Positions 46,990-58,559 of a stretch of 64,000 bases of DNA are shown piece by piece. Within the stretch, counting starts at the first letter, position 1. Each line of letters begins with the position of its first letter. A program made the translations under genes and the position numbers. The notes below the pieces were generated by a model. That model was not told the DNA's origin. It did not search any database and worked only from the letters and a program-made list of their open reading frames with translations. Source of the stretch: Geosiphon pyriformis (taxonomy: Eukaryota; Glomeromycota; Glomeromycetes; Archaeosporales; Geosiphonaceae); NCBI GenBank assembly GCA_016748015.1, contig JAAOMT010000521.1:249024-313023 (forward strand). The letters run 5' to 3'.

Positions 46990-47375
46990 CTTTTATTGTT
47001 AATAACAATAAGCCACTAAAGACTAAAGTTTTTAAGAATTCTTCAAAGTTAAAATTTCTAAAAATAATACAAAAATCTGGTTCTTATTTTATTATTAAAG
47101 ATCTCATAAAAACTTTAGCTCATATTATTTTTGACCAGTTAATAACTCGTCTATAATTTAGAAAAAAATTTTACAAATTTTTAATTTTAAAGAAAAAAAC
47201 ACCAAAAACCAATAAATATTTTTACCAAGCTGAACTTATTAACAATAATAATGTTACTTCTTTAATTTACAAAGTCCAAATGGCTGGTTATTTTATTAAC
47301 TTGATTTTAGACAGTAAATTATTTGTAAGTATTATTGCTAAATACTTTTTAGAAACTATTAGTAAAAAAAATTAA
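46990..47375 (+). pseudogene. AT-saturated retropepsin relic
   Basis: The frame ending at the TAA 47373-47375 contains TSLIYKVQMAGYFINLILDS, then FVSIIAKYFLETI. It lines up with the E1/E2 protease core (TALYTNARVGGIDIKLILNS). The catalytic Asp survives. Upstream residues IKDLIKTLAHIIFDQL look like the preceding Pol segment. E3 begins only 34 bp downstream. Confidence 0.6.
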
Positions 47376-47409
47376 TAAATTTTTTACTAAATCTATAACT
47401 AATATATAT

Positions 47410-48214
47410 TGTTACTTATAGAATATAGAAAGTATATTAGTATATAAATTAGTAAATCAGAGATAAATGTAGTAAATGTGGAATTCCAGGATTTTTCTTA
47501 GAAAAATTACAGAATTTTAAGAATTTTAGAATTCTCATACAAGGAATTACAGAATTCCAAAATTCTAGGATTCCTGGTGTAAAGAATTGAGAAATTGAGA
47601 AATCTTAATTATGTATATATAGCAGTAGTGTTAGAAGTAAAAAAAACAGACTTTTTTGTTTAGATTTTATCTAAACAATGTTCTAAATTTACAAATACCA
47701 ATAAATAATTATTTGTTATCTCAATTTTCTCTCCATTATCAATATTTTATGTTGATAGTAACAAATACTTAACCCCACTGGAACAATAGCTCTTGATCAT
47801 GGCTATTAACAGAATACTAATATTTATTGTCTTGGCTTATTATTTTTTTTTTATCTTCTTTTCTTTTATTTTTGTTATTTTTTGTTGTTAACTAATTGAT
47901 TAAGAAATAAGCACTAAGTTATTGATATTAAAGATTGCCTGGTAAAAGACCCCTGTAAGTAGATAAAACATGTAAAAAATATGGATTGCTTACCAGAAAA
48001 TTGCTGACCATCAAGCCAAGAAAAAAATTGATAGAATTGCAATTTTGGGAGGCTATTGAACACAACCATTAAATCTCTGTCCATTATATAAAGAACTCAA
48101 CCAAAACCTTCAGACACTCAAAATCTTCAGATACCAACATTACTATATTATCAATTAAGTACCAAGTTATAGGTTTGTTATTTAATTTGAGACTCCAAAT
48201 AATCACCTGTAACA
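47410..48214 (+). repeat. E3 5' LTR
   Basis: TGTTACTTATAG... to ACCTGTAACA, 805 bp. It has a decayed GGAATTCC-type repeat block at about 47,478-47,610, the hairpin CAATAGC/GCTATTA (47784-47808) and CTGGTAAAAGACC...TTACCAG, all as in E2. The primer site TGGTGCTCCCTGTGAG follows at 48217. Confidence 0.9.
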
Positions 48215-48278
48215 TTTGGTGCTCCCTGTGAGATATAATCCTACAAAGAACTGGTATCAACAGCACTTATCCAAAACA

Positions 48279-49915
48279 GTGGCAGAATCTGAAAAAACAA
48301 AGACAAACCATTTGGAATTTGCAAAATTTTTATTCCAACATTATTACACTCATCTCAAATTAACAAATAATAGTTGGCCAACAGAATCAGCTTTCAATTG
48401 CTACATCAATAAAAGAATAGTATATTATTTGGGAGGCCAAGGAGATCCAAAATTCACTTTCAACAATTTTTTCAATAAACTACTTCAAAGCACCACACTG
48501 CCAGAGAATTATTTATTTGCATTACTAATGATGGAAATAAATAGAGAAATAGAAAAATACACCAAACAAAAATTTTCCATTACCTTTGCCAACAAAGAAA
48601 AAAGAAGATTGCAAACACCAGTAGGAATCTCAAAGCAAATACAATTACCTACTTGAAAGAAACAAAGAATCAATTCATCTGCTAATCCATCATACCATCA
48701 CATGTCCGAAAGCACCATCAATATAACATCAACAGGCACATCTACCACAAACATAACAACATCACTAAACAAAATCTCATTCCAAAATAAACAGAAAAAA
48801 GCAGAGTTATTAGGAACATATAGTGATTACTTTGAGGAATTTAAATTACAATCTTCAATGCTATCAAGAACTTGATTACCATTATCACAACCAAATTTTG
48901 GAACCATTAGTTCATGGAAAATAACTGATTCTGAGAAAAAAGAAGATAGTAATCAAGAAAATAATAAGAGAAATCTGATTTTAAAAAACCCAGAAGTTAA
49001 AACCCCGAATGTTCAAATCCAGAAAAACCCGATTTTAAAAAATCTGGAAATTGAAACCCCAAATATTCTAACTTCACAAAATCAGAACAATCTAAACCCT
49101 AACATTAATAATCAACAAAACTTACTTCTGATAATTATCATTAATCAGCCACCAATTAAACTGATTGTTAAACCAATTTAATAGCCACAAGTACCACCTC
49201 AACAACAACCACAACAGCCATTTCAACAACCATCACAACCACAACAGCTGCTCCTCATAGCTCTAATGACATATACTCTAATGCAAAAATCAAAAAATTT
49301 ACTGGCAAAGAAGATAATACCCAGATATGACTAAACAATGTCAAAAAAGCCATCACAGCCAATAGATGGAATAACACCAGAGCCATGCAAGCCATCTCAT
49401 ACTTTTTTCAGGATACTGCTGACTCATGGTATCAAAGCTTGGCCAACAAACCTCAGGATTTTAATGCATTCAAGCTTGAGTTTTTACAATATTTCAGTAA
49501 CAATAATAGTATTAATTACTTAACCAATATCTTTACCACTATTAAGCAAGAAAAAACTAAAGCAGTCACTACTTATCTAAGATGCTTCTACAGGAATCTG
49601 CACCAAATCCAAACAATACAATCTAATTATTTCACAGCACTACAAATTTTAAATCAATTCATCAAAGACCTGTACAGTAACATTTTTCAATATATATGTC
49701 CATTATATTCAGCAGATTTTCAAGCAGCAGTTATCTATGTCTGAGATTTTAAAGCAGCTGAATTAAAAGCCAATCATGTTCAAGCTGTAAATCTAGTAAT
49801 GAATGGATTATTTGATCTGAATTCCAAATTGAAGCAGTTTAGTAATTCAATCAATCAGAAATTAGAGAAATACTTAGCTAACAATCAGACAATCTATCAA
49901 TCTCCACAATGACGT
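48279..49915 (+). pseudogene. E3 gag, truncated by E4
   Basis: Starts at GTG (VAESEKTKTNHLEFAKFLFQ), homologous to E2. The capsid-like part, after a frameshift near 49,270, includes FTGKEDNTQI, AITANRWNNTRAMQAISYFF and AVTTYLRCFYRNLHQIQ. It reaches YLANNQTIYQSPQ and is cut by E4 just before the zinc-knuckle region. Confidence 0.85.
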
Positions 49916-50882
49916 TGTTACTAGTAGAATTTTAGCTATTAATTAGCATGAAATTACTTTTATAATTCCTATTATTAATTAGCATATATTATCATTAATT
50001 CGATTATTACTTATTATTTAATCAAATTATCAAATATCATTACTTAATTAATAATCCGATTTGTATTATAAAAATTAAGATGATCAAATTACACAATACC
50101 CTAAACCATTTAATATAGTCAAAATTCACTGAAATTAATAAAAATTGGCCGAAATAATCAATAGTTCAGTGAAATAACTTGTAGTTTGCCAAAAGGTATC
50201 TTTAGTTCACCAAAATTGTAGCAAAAAAAAAGTACAAGTTCAAAGACTAGTACTATAACAAATTGTATAAAAGAAAAGCTTCTCTCTTTAAAAAAATATA
50301 TTTTCTTATAGTATTATAACATAGTATCTTACTTCAGATATCTTAATTAGAACAAATCACCTTTTACACATTTCAAATAAAAATTAAATATCTGAAAACC
50401 AAATTCTTTGATTATTATACTTGAAATTCTCTTAACACAACTAACATTTTGAAATTGATTAGTTACCAATTTCAGTAATCTGTTAGTGACTCCAGGCCTG
50501 AATAAAAAACGTTTTTCTTAACACAATTCTATTTCTTTTATATTTCTTATTTTTTTTTTTTCTTATTATAATTATTAGAGTAGCTTATAGACAAGATTCT
50601 TGTAGAAGAGTTGACTTTTACAGCAAAGTAACTACACATTTTTAGTGAGCTTCCAGATGAGCAATTCTTGGAAAAGAGTTGATGTTTACTACAACATAAC
50701 TACATAAAGTAACTGGCATAAAATTGGTTATTCCACTTATAAGCCTAGCAGTTCAAATTATAGGAGATAATTTGAAGATAAATTCAATTATTGGAAGTTC
50801 AATTGCTTCTGGAAAATATGAAATTAGTAACAGATAAACAGTAACAACATTCAAGAAAAAAAACCAAAAACCTCCAGTAATA
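49916..50882 (+). repeat. E4 5' LTR
   Basis: TGTTACTAGTAGAATTTTAG... to CCTCCAGTAATA, 967 bp. E6 is a reverse-oriented copy of the same LTR. Decayed repeats of TAGTTC(G/A)CCGAAAT type lie at about 50,150-50,240. The primer site TGGTGCTCTTCC follows at 50885, sharing only the first eight bases with the E1-E3 sites, so a different tRNA or a mutated site is likely. Confidence 0.9.
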
Positions 50883-50927
50883 TTTGGTGCTCTTCCACAA
50901 AAATAACACAGCAATAACAATTTCAAA

Positions 50928-52123
50928 GTGGTGACCACACCAGACACATCAACTCTAGAGTATTATCAGTTAATTTACACTTACTGTAAGCAAAGATTTA
51001 ACATCCAAGATAGAATTAAAGTTGTCAAGAAATCAGTATACCAATATATTGAAAACTGCATTAACAATTATCTTTTTGAAAACTACAACATTTTAGAAGT
51101 TAGAAACAACCTCTACAATAATTTATTGCACTATTCACAATTAGAAATTAAAGACCTTAACAGTAAAATACTTGCTACCTACTTTCAAAAACTTAACTTT
51201 AACATTATCTAGTGCTGTAAAGAAAACTACTCAGTACAATTTAAATACTCTATTAATTTTGAATCAGAAACAAAAACAAGCAACAAAGGCAAACAAAAAC
51301 TAAAGCAACACTTAAGTATCACTCCAAACACTCCAAAGACACCAAAAATAACTGCCAAATATTTGCAAACTTCAGAACAAAAAACCAGCACCAGACTTCT
51401 ACTCTCAATTACATTATTTCCAATTTTACTTGCTCAACCACAAACACCAAATTCACTATTTATCTATTTTTCAAGACCAGAAGACTTTTAGTTACCTAAA
51501 AGTCCTATTTAACAACAGAAACCAATATCAACCAGCACCAATATTATTGATTACTTACAAAAAATGAAAGTAATTATTTAGAGAATTTAGAAAGTAAAGA
51601 AACTGAATTAGAACAAGAAAAAACTACAGAAAACGAAAAAAAAATGGCAACTGCTTATATTGCAAAGATTCCAGAATTCACTGGTAAAGATAATAATACC
51701 AGCTTTTAAGAATGCCTTGACAAAGTTCAGAAAACAAAAAATGCAAATAGATGGAATGCAACAAGAATGCTCAAAGCAATCTCATACTTTCTTTAAGAAA
51801 CTGCAGGAGAATGGTTTAAAAACTTAGAACTATTTGAAAACTGGCAAGCATTCAAAAATGCTTTCTTACAACAATTTACCAACAACAACATTTCTATTAC
51901 TCTCCATAATCACTTTCACAATATCAAATAAGAAACATCTGAAACTGTTATAACCTATCTTGGGAGATTCAACAAACTTCTTTGACAAATTTAATAATTA
52001 GAAACCAATGAATACTATTCCAATACCCAGATTTTGGATCAGTTTATAGCAGAATTGAAAGACAAGTTAATCAAGAAAGTTTGCCCACATGCCCCAAAAA
52101 CTTTAGCAACAGCCATTAGACAT
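50928..52123 (+). pseudogene. E4 gag, first part
   Basis: Begins GTG-GTG (VVTTPDTSTLEYYQLIYTYC). The N-terminal domain runs to 51,212, followed by a low-complexity linker. The capsid-like part (MATAYIAKIPEFTGKDNNTS, about 51,645) has YFLQ-type stops (TAA for CAA), VITYLGRFNKLL and LATAIRH. It is cut by E5 at 52,123. Confidence 0.83.
52120..52123 (+). repeat. Target-site duplication ACAT, left of E5
   Basis: ACAT lies immediately before the E5 LTR and again at 62916-62919 immediately after it. It is a 4-bp duplication. Confidence 0.8.
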
Positions 52124-52998
52124 TTTTACTCATAAAAAAAAACAGATATAGAAAATAATAGACCAATAGGAAAGTAGTAGTTAGCACGTGAGCATATTGC
52201 TCAACAATGTGAAACAATATCAGAAATTATGGCACATTGTTTAGCAATGTAGAGCAATATCAAAAAATCACAGCATATTGCTTAACAATATAGAATAATA
52301 TTAGAAAATTAGGGCATATTGCTTAGCAATGTAAGAATTGCTCAAAAAATCATAGCACATCACTCGAAAATATGAGTGATCTCATAGAACATCAATTATA
52401 TATATATAGTAGTAGTATTAAAAAAAGAAAAGACAGATCTCTTAGTTTAGATTTGATCTAAGCAACATTTCACATCACAAATATTAATAAATAATTATTC
52501 ACTATCTCCAATTCACTCTTCACTATCAACACTCTATGTTGATACTAATTGATACTTAACCACACTAAAACAATAGCTCTTGATTACAGCTATTGACAGA
52601 ATACTAATGTGCAAATTGTCTTGGCTTATTTTCTTATTTTTTTTTCTTGCTTATTTTTTTTGTTGTTTTGTTAACTTGATTAAAAGAATTACATGTGGAG
52701 GTACTGACATCAGAATATAGTACTGGTAAAAGACTCAAAAATAAGAGTAGATATTCAGAATTAAGAATATCTTACCAGGAGGATTACCAGCCATCACACT
52801 AAAAAAAAAATTGACAAAACTGTGGTTTTAGAAAGCTATAGATAAAACTATTAATTAAATCTCTGTTCATTATACAAAGAACTTAAACAAAACCTTCAGA
52901 AAACACGCTTTTAGAAAGTACCAACATCAATACATCAATTAAGTACCAAGTTACGAATTTGTTATTTGATTTGAGACCCCAAATAATTACCTGTAACA
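52124..52998 (+). repeat. E5 5' LTR
   Basis: The upstream repeat block (52,179-52,390) consists of roughly 40-bp units containing CACATTG-CTCAACAATGTAG-type half-palindromes. Hairpins are CTATCAAC/GTTGATAC (52523-52545) and CAATAGC/GCTATTG (52571-52595). The primer site TGGTGCTCCCTGTGAAG follows at 53001. Confidence 0.9.
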
Positions 52999-54568
52999 TT
53001 TGGTGCTCCCTGTGAAGTATAATCTTACAGAGAACCAGCATTAACAACAATTATCCAAAGGTAGCAGAATCAAAAATAATAGGGACAAACCATTTAGAAT
53101 TTGCTAAATCCTTGTTTTAACAATACAGCCAACAATTGGGCTTAACCAACAACCATTATCCAGCAGAATCAGCTTTCAATTTTTACATCAATAAGAGAAT
53201 CACAGATTTTCTTAGAAGATTAGTTAACATTAAATCAGCAAAAGAAAATTTTTATACAGAATTAATCAAACACACCAGCTTACCACAAAATTACAGTTTT
53301 GTGTTAATCATCAGAGAAATTAATCAAGAATTAAAAAATACACTCAACAACAATTTCCTATTACCTACACAGATAAAGGTAAAAAAAAGTTACAAACACC
53401 AACAACAACTTCAAAAGAAATACAATTACTAATGTGGAAGAAACAAAAAATTAAATCTCCACTATATTCATCATACTATTACATATTTGGAAGTACCATC
53501 AATATTACATCAACAGACACATCCACATCAAATATGACATCAACATTTGGGCAACTACTATTTCAAAGTAAACAGAAGAAAGTAGAATTATTAGGAACCT
53601 ATAGCAATTACTTTAAAGAATTTAAATTATAATTGCCAACACCATTAAGATTCCAATTACCAGCATCTCCATCAGATTTCGAAACTGCAAGTCCTTAGAA
53701 GATAATGGCATCAGAAAAAGAGAAAGAAGAGGAAGAAAAGAATCAAGAATTTAATTATTAAAATCTGATCACAGAAAATCTGGAAATTGAAACTCCACTA
53801 AATTAGACTGATCCCAACTCTAACATTAATAATCAACAACACTTACCTCTGGTAATCATTATTAATCTACCACCAGTTGCTACATTACAACAATTACTAC
53901 CACAACAACAAAAACAATCAAACTTGGATTCAATAGTCTATGTCTCAATAGTGAAACTTGAAAGATTCACTGGTGAAAAGGACAATATCCAAGTATGGCT
54001 AAATGATGTAAAAAAAGCCATCACAGCCAACAGATGGAATAACACCAGAACACTCTAAGTCATACCCTATTTTTTACAAGATACTGCCAATTTGTGGTAT
54101 CAAAGTTTAGCCATCAAACCTTAAACTTTCCAGGAATTTAAAATTGCATTCTTGGGATATTTCAGTAATAATAACAGTATTAATTGCCTAGCCAATGCCT
54201 TCACTACAATCAAACAGGGAAAAATTAAAGCAGTTATCACTTACTTGGGACATTTCTACAAAAACTTGCACCAAATTCAAGCAATCTAAGCTGACTATTT
54301 TACAGTGCCACAAATCCTGAACCAGTTTATCTGGGAACTGTGCAGTAGCATCCTCCAATACACCCAATGCATTCACAAACTTTCCAAGATGTAGTTACTA
54401 ATCCACAAGATTTTGAAGTCACAGAACTCAAAGCTAATTACACCCAAGCCATTAATCTAGTCATGAATGGATAATCTAACTTGGATTACAAATTAAAACA
54501 ACTTAATGATTCAATTAATCAGAAACTAAAAAGATACTTAACTGACAATCATGCAATTTATTAGCCAC

Positions 54569-55393
54569 TGTTACCGGAGGTTTTTGGTCTCTTTTCTTAA
54601 ATGTTGTTGATGCTTGTTTGCTGTGAATTCACGTTTTCTGGATGTGGTTGAACCTCCAGTAACTGAATTTATCTTCAAATTATCTCCTATAATTTGAACC
54701 GCTGGGCTTATAAGTGGAATGGCCAATTCCGTGCCAGTTACTTTATGTAGTTACGTTGTAGTAAACGTCAACTCTTTCCCAGGAATTGCTCGTCTGGAAG
54801 CTCACTAAAAAATGTGTAGTTACTTTGCTGTGAAAGTCAACTCTTCTACAGGNNNNNNNNNNNNNNNNNNNNNNNNNNNNNNNNNNNNNNNNNNNNNNNN
54901 NNNNNNNNNNNNNNNNNNNNNNNNNNNNNNNNNNNNNNNNATGTAAAAAGTGATTTGTTATAATTAAGATATCTAAAGTAAAATACTATGGTAAGATATG
55001 AGAAGATACATTTTCTTGAAGAGAGAAGCTCTTCTTTTATACAACTTGTTGTAGTACTAGTCTTTGAACTTGCACTTTTTCTTTTTTCTAGAATTTCGGT
55101 GAACTAAAGATACATTTCGGCGAACTACAAGTTATTTCGCTGAACTATGAATTATTTCGGCCAATTTTCATTAATTTCGGCGAATTTTGGCTATGTTATA
55201 TGGTTCAGGGTATTGTGTAAATTGATCATCTCAATTTCTATGGTCCAAATCGGGTTATTGATTAAATGATGATAATTGCTAATTTGATTAAATAATAAGT
55301 GAAATTCGAAACGATAATAATATATGCTAATTAATGATAGGAATTATAAAGGAAATTTCATGCTAATTAATAGCTAAAATTCTACTGGTAACA
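54569..55393 (-). mobile_element. E6: solo LTR of the E4 family, inserted in E5 gag in reverse orientation
   Basis: The reverse complement begins TGTTACCAGTAGAATTTTAG and ends CCTCCGGTAACA, aligning along the E4 5' LTR. A perfect 4-bp duplication, CCAC, flanks it (54565-54568 and 55394-55397). No internal sequence is visible, so it is a solo LTR unless something is hidden in the gap. It is less decayed than the E4 LTR and is the youngest insertion in the nest. A repeat block of TTTCGGCGAACTA-type units lies at 55,091-55,200. Confidence 0.88.
54853..54940. other. Assembly gap (88 N)
   Basis: The gap lies inside E6. By alignment with the E4 LTR, its edges correspond to about 50,602 and 50,372, so about 230 bp rather than 88 bp is expected. 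The missing part includes a T-rich homopolymer in E4, a likely reason for the break. Confidence 0.9.
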
Positions 55394-55927
55394 CCACCTC
55401 AAAGATGCAATAATCCCAGAAACATGAATTGCTCCCAAAATCAGTCATGTTCTTCATCATCATCCAATCAGCCATAGCAGCAAAAGATGTATATCTGCCA
55501 CAATTGTGGTAAACAAGGCCATTTGAGAATTGACTGCCATTTTCATAATAATAACTCATGATCAGAAAATCAATATTGAAAACCCGATTGCAAGTTCCAA
55601 ACTCCAAATCAAAACACAAATCAAGATCAATACTCATCTTATTACACCCAAATAATGCAACAGCCAATTTATTAACCATCAGTATATCAAGCTCCAATCT
55701 ATTAACCAACAACACCTGTAATTTATCAATCACAGCCACAACCTATCTATCAACTGCAGTTACAAGTAATATATCAACCTTCACAAATTCAAACACCATT
55801 ACAAAACTTACCTTAAAATAAAATCCAAAAACCGAGAATGACACAACAAAGCTGAAGATTGGTGATAGTAGTCCATCAACCAATCTCCAGTTCTTCAATG
55901 CAACCATCAAAATCTTAACAATAGAAT

Positions 55928-56480
55928 TTGAGCACCAGATACATTCAAAATCTGAATTTTCAACACTATTTAAGTCTCCTGATTACTTCAGAAGACACCT
56001 CATTCAACAATTGGGAACCCAAATCAAACAAATCATTTATCAATAACATACCTCCAGCCACAGTAACTAACAATAAATTGCTAACAGCAATTTTCCCATT
56101 TGAATTAGAGAAACCATCACAAACACTATTGTTCAATGAAGCTGTGCTTAAAGAAAAATCCATTACTGCCATGTACACTAATGCTAAAATTGATGGCCAT
56201 TCCATCAAACTGATCCTAGATAGTGAATTAGCTGACAGCATCATTATAAGACAACTCATAGACCAATTAGGTTACCAAGTTGATTGAACTGTTAGCACAA
56301 AAATAATTACAGCTGATGGAGTGACAAAAACTCCAATCAGCAAAATTAATGACTGCTCCATTGAAGTCAATGGTATTATTGTACCAATCAAGATACTAGT
56401 TATAGAAGCCACCCAATACTAAGCATTTGTTGGTAATGACTGGCTGTTTAAAACCAATGCAGTACTCAATTGAACCATCC
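55928..56480 (+). pseudogene. E5 retropepsin-like protease
   Basis: TAMYTNAKIDGHSIKLILDS keeps the catalytic Asp, with D-S-E replacing D-S-G. IIIRQLIDQLGYQVD follows, then a TGA. Homology goes on as ITADGVTKTPI and VIEATQY, VGNDWL with stops. Confidence 0.8.
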
Positions 56481-56877
56481 AAAAACTCTAGTTAAGCCAG
56501 AATGGCCAACATATAAGAGTACCAGCTATCTGTGGCCACTTTAAACCAACCAATACATGACCACTAATTGAGCTGAAAAAAGAGGAAACTAAATTCACTT
56601 GGGAAGCTTATTAAGTTTTTTGGGCTGATAATAATCACAACAAGCTGCTGCTAGTATCTTTGTAGAATGACTAAAGAAAGGGAAAAAGAAGAGAAGAACT
56701 TATCTGGAACACTAACCAATTATCATGGGCTGACAATAGTCAAAGCAAGTTATCACCAATTTGGATCTAAAAAGAGAAGGAAAAAGGAAAAGAAAGGAAA
56801 AACAAAAATACACAAGACTCCAACTCTACATATATTTCTTACTCAGCACCATAACCACAAACCAGTTACCATTGATC

Positions 56878-57510
56878 CAAGCTAATATGCATTAATTGTG
56901 ACAAGAAATTGTTATCAATGAGTGCATACTGTGGCAATAATGAGGAATACTCTACAGCTACCAAGTTCTATTGTCATCCATGTGTCCTAGAATGTTTTGG
57001 ATGACCCAAACAACAAGAAAAATGGAACAACAAACCATGTTTGGCTTGTGGTAAAATGCTGTTAAATAAGAGAATGTAGAACAACATTTCTGGATGAAAA
57101 AGAACATGTGACAAATCATGTTAATACATAATTCTAATAAGTAACTGGATTAAGAAAGAAATACCAATAGAAGCTGCCTGAAAAAGAGCAGTAAAATGTT
57201 TGAATGGTTGTTTATATGACAACAATAAAATATGGTGAATGGCACTTGCCAAAATTGAAGGCATATCACCAGAGAAAATCAGAATAATAAAAAATAACTC
57301 TCCAGAATTCATAGAACTTGACTAAAACCCAGAACTAGTCATAAATCTCCTGGATTCAGAACAATTCTATAAACATTACCAAAAATTAGCACTCACAAAA
57401 GAAGAGCAAGAGCAATGCTTAAAACAGCTGAACACTTGACTGTGTTAATACTGCCTAATTCCATGTGACTTTCGATATTGTAATGAGTGTAATCTTATTT
57501 ACAATCTACC
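56878..57510 (+). pseudogene. E5 bipartite Cys-rich domain
   Basis: CINCDKKLLSMSAYCGNNEE, YCHPCVLECFG, PCLACGKMLLNK and TCDKSC form cluster one. YCLIPCDFRYCNECNLIYN (about 57,450-57,510) is the remains of cluster two, with the first Cys pair damaged by stops. The DDNEIW-type and KHYQKLALTKEEQEQ linkers are recognisable. Confidence 0.72.
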
Positions 57511-57739
57511 ACCACATATTATCTACACAATTCTGAAAGAGGAAGAACCAATCAGCAGCTGTGCATCAAAATTGGAATCAATTTTCAATCCTGATTCAAA
57601 CTCCAACAATGACAATGACAAAAACAACAGTACCAGTTCCATTCAAAAGGGCAATGAAAATAACAATAATTTAGACTCTGATTCAAACCCTAAAACATAT
57701 ATAGTACTTCCTAATCTCTTTAAGGAGCAAGAACTCAGA

Positions 57740-58290
57740 TAGTTTAGTAACAACAATGAAGGTATCATGCCAGAATAAGCACATAATACTAATGCTAGAT
57801 TTAATCTAAGATATTCAGAAAAGAATGCTATCAGATTAGAACTACATTTGTGCATATGCATTGATCTTAAAATAGCACTGGAAATTCCAGCAACAACAAT
57901 AGTTCAACTAGCATTTAGGAGTAGCTTAGCAAAAAAAGAAATCAATATTAGAGGAGGAATAATTGACACAGGATATATGTAGGAAATATTATTGCAATAC
58001 TACAAATAACTCAAAAAAAGCCTATATTATAGAGCCAAATAAAAAGATAGCACAGGCAATATTCCTGCCTTTGGTTAAAATAGCTCAATTAGTATCAATG
58101 GAAAACAGAGAAAAATTAGGAATTACAGCTAAAGAGATACAGGGTTTTGGATTCATAAGTAGAATAGATGTACCAGTTAATATGGCAGAGGAAAAAATTG
58201 TTGACAAAAAAGAAATTATCTCTACCTGTCAATCAATCTCTATTACACCATATGACCAGTACATGGTAACCATAGAAAAAAAGTAAAAGA
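57740..58290 (+). pseudogene. E5 dUTPase domain, decayed
   Basis: Motif 1 is nearly lost (NTNARFNLRYSEKN). Motif 2 is LAFRSSLAKKEINIRGG, motif 3 GGIIDTGYM then a stop, motif 4 KKIAQAIFLPLVKIAQ and motif 5 EIQGFGFISRIDVP. The order and spacing match E2. Confidence 0.75.
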
Positions 58291-58559
58291 TCAGATACAG
58301 ATTTTTGAGGCAGAAGCAACACTTTGTGAATCAGAAAAAATTGAATTAGTCAATCTACACATACTGGCTAAGAATCATAAATACATCAAAATTTCTATTT
58401 ACAACATCATGAAAGATACTATTAAGATACCAAAAGGAACTACAATTGGATATTTGACCACCAAAGTTAAAAATCAACTGCCAAACACCATTCCAGACTT
58501 TCCACAACTGTGTAGATATGTAGATATTACATCTTAAACAATATATGAATAAGAAGAAT

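Larger units (their letters stand above)
43737..47409. other. AT-saturated region with ghost Ty3 sequences
   Basis: About 3.7 kb, mostly A/T, without usable ORFs. Most of it is unrecognisable, but 45,590-47,375 still holds three Ty3-derived pieces listed separately. From 43,740 to 45,590 I see only homopolymers, a short tandem repeat and no motif. Confidence 0.7.
47410..49915 (+). mobile_element. E3: Ty3-type element, left part (interrupted by E4)
   Basis: The LTR, primer site and gag of an E2-like element are present up to 49,915, where the E4 LTR begins inside gag. The rest of E3 must lie beyond the right edge, after E4 ends. Base composition is more A/T-rich than E2. Confidence 0.88.
49916..52123 (+). 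mobile_element. E4: divergent Ty3-type element, left part (interrupted by E5)
   Basis: The LTR, primer site and gag N-terminal two thirds belong to a family distinct from E1-E3. E5 is inserted at 52,124. Joining the sequence on either side of E5 at the ACAT duplication restores an uninterrupted gag alignment (ATAIRH, then VKNYEMAMEEANHTK). E4 continues at 62,920 and runs off the window. Confidence 0.88.
53061..55560 (+). pseudogene. E5 gag, interrupted by E6
   Basis: Begins at GTA in the position of GTG in the others (VAESKIIGTNHLEFAKSLF). The N-terminal domain shows GLTNNHYPAESAFNFYINKR. A frameshift lies near 53,430. The capsid-like part at about 53,940-54,560 has many stops. E6 sits at 54,569. 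Beyond it the zinc knuckle CHNCGKQGHLRIDC at 55496-55537 is intact. Confidence 0.83.

Noticed and set aside
49916-55393. One element bounded by inverted LTRs (E4 LTR and reversed E6)
   Set aside because: E6 has its own CCAC duplication inside E5 gag and E4 gag continues across E5, so the inverted pair is two independent insertions.
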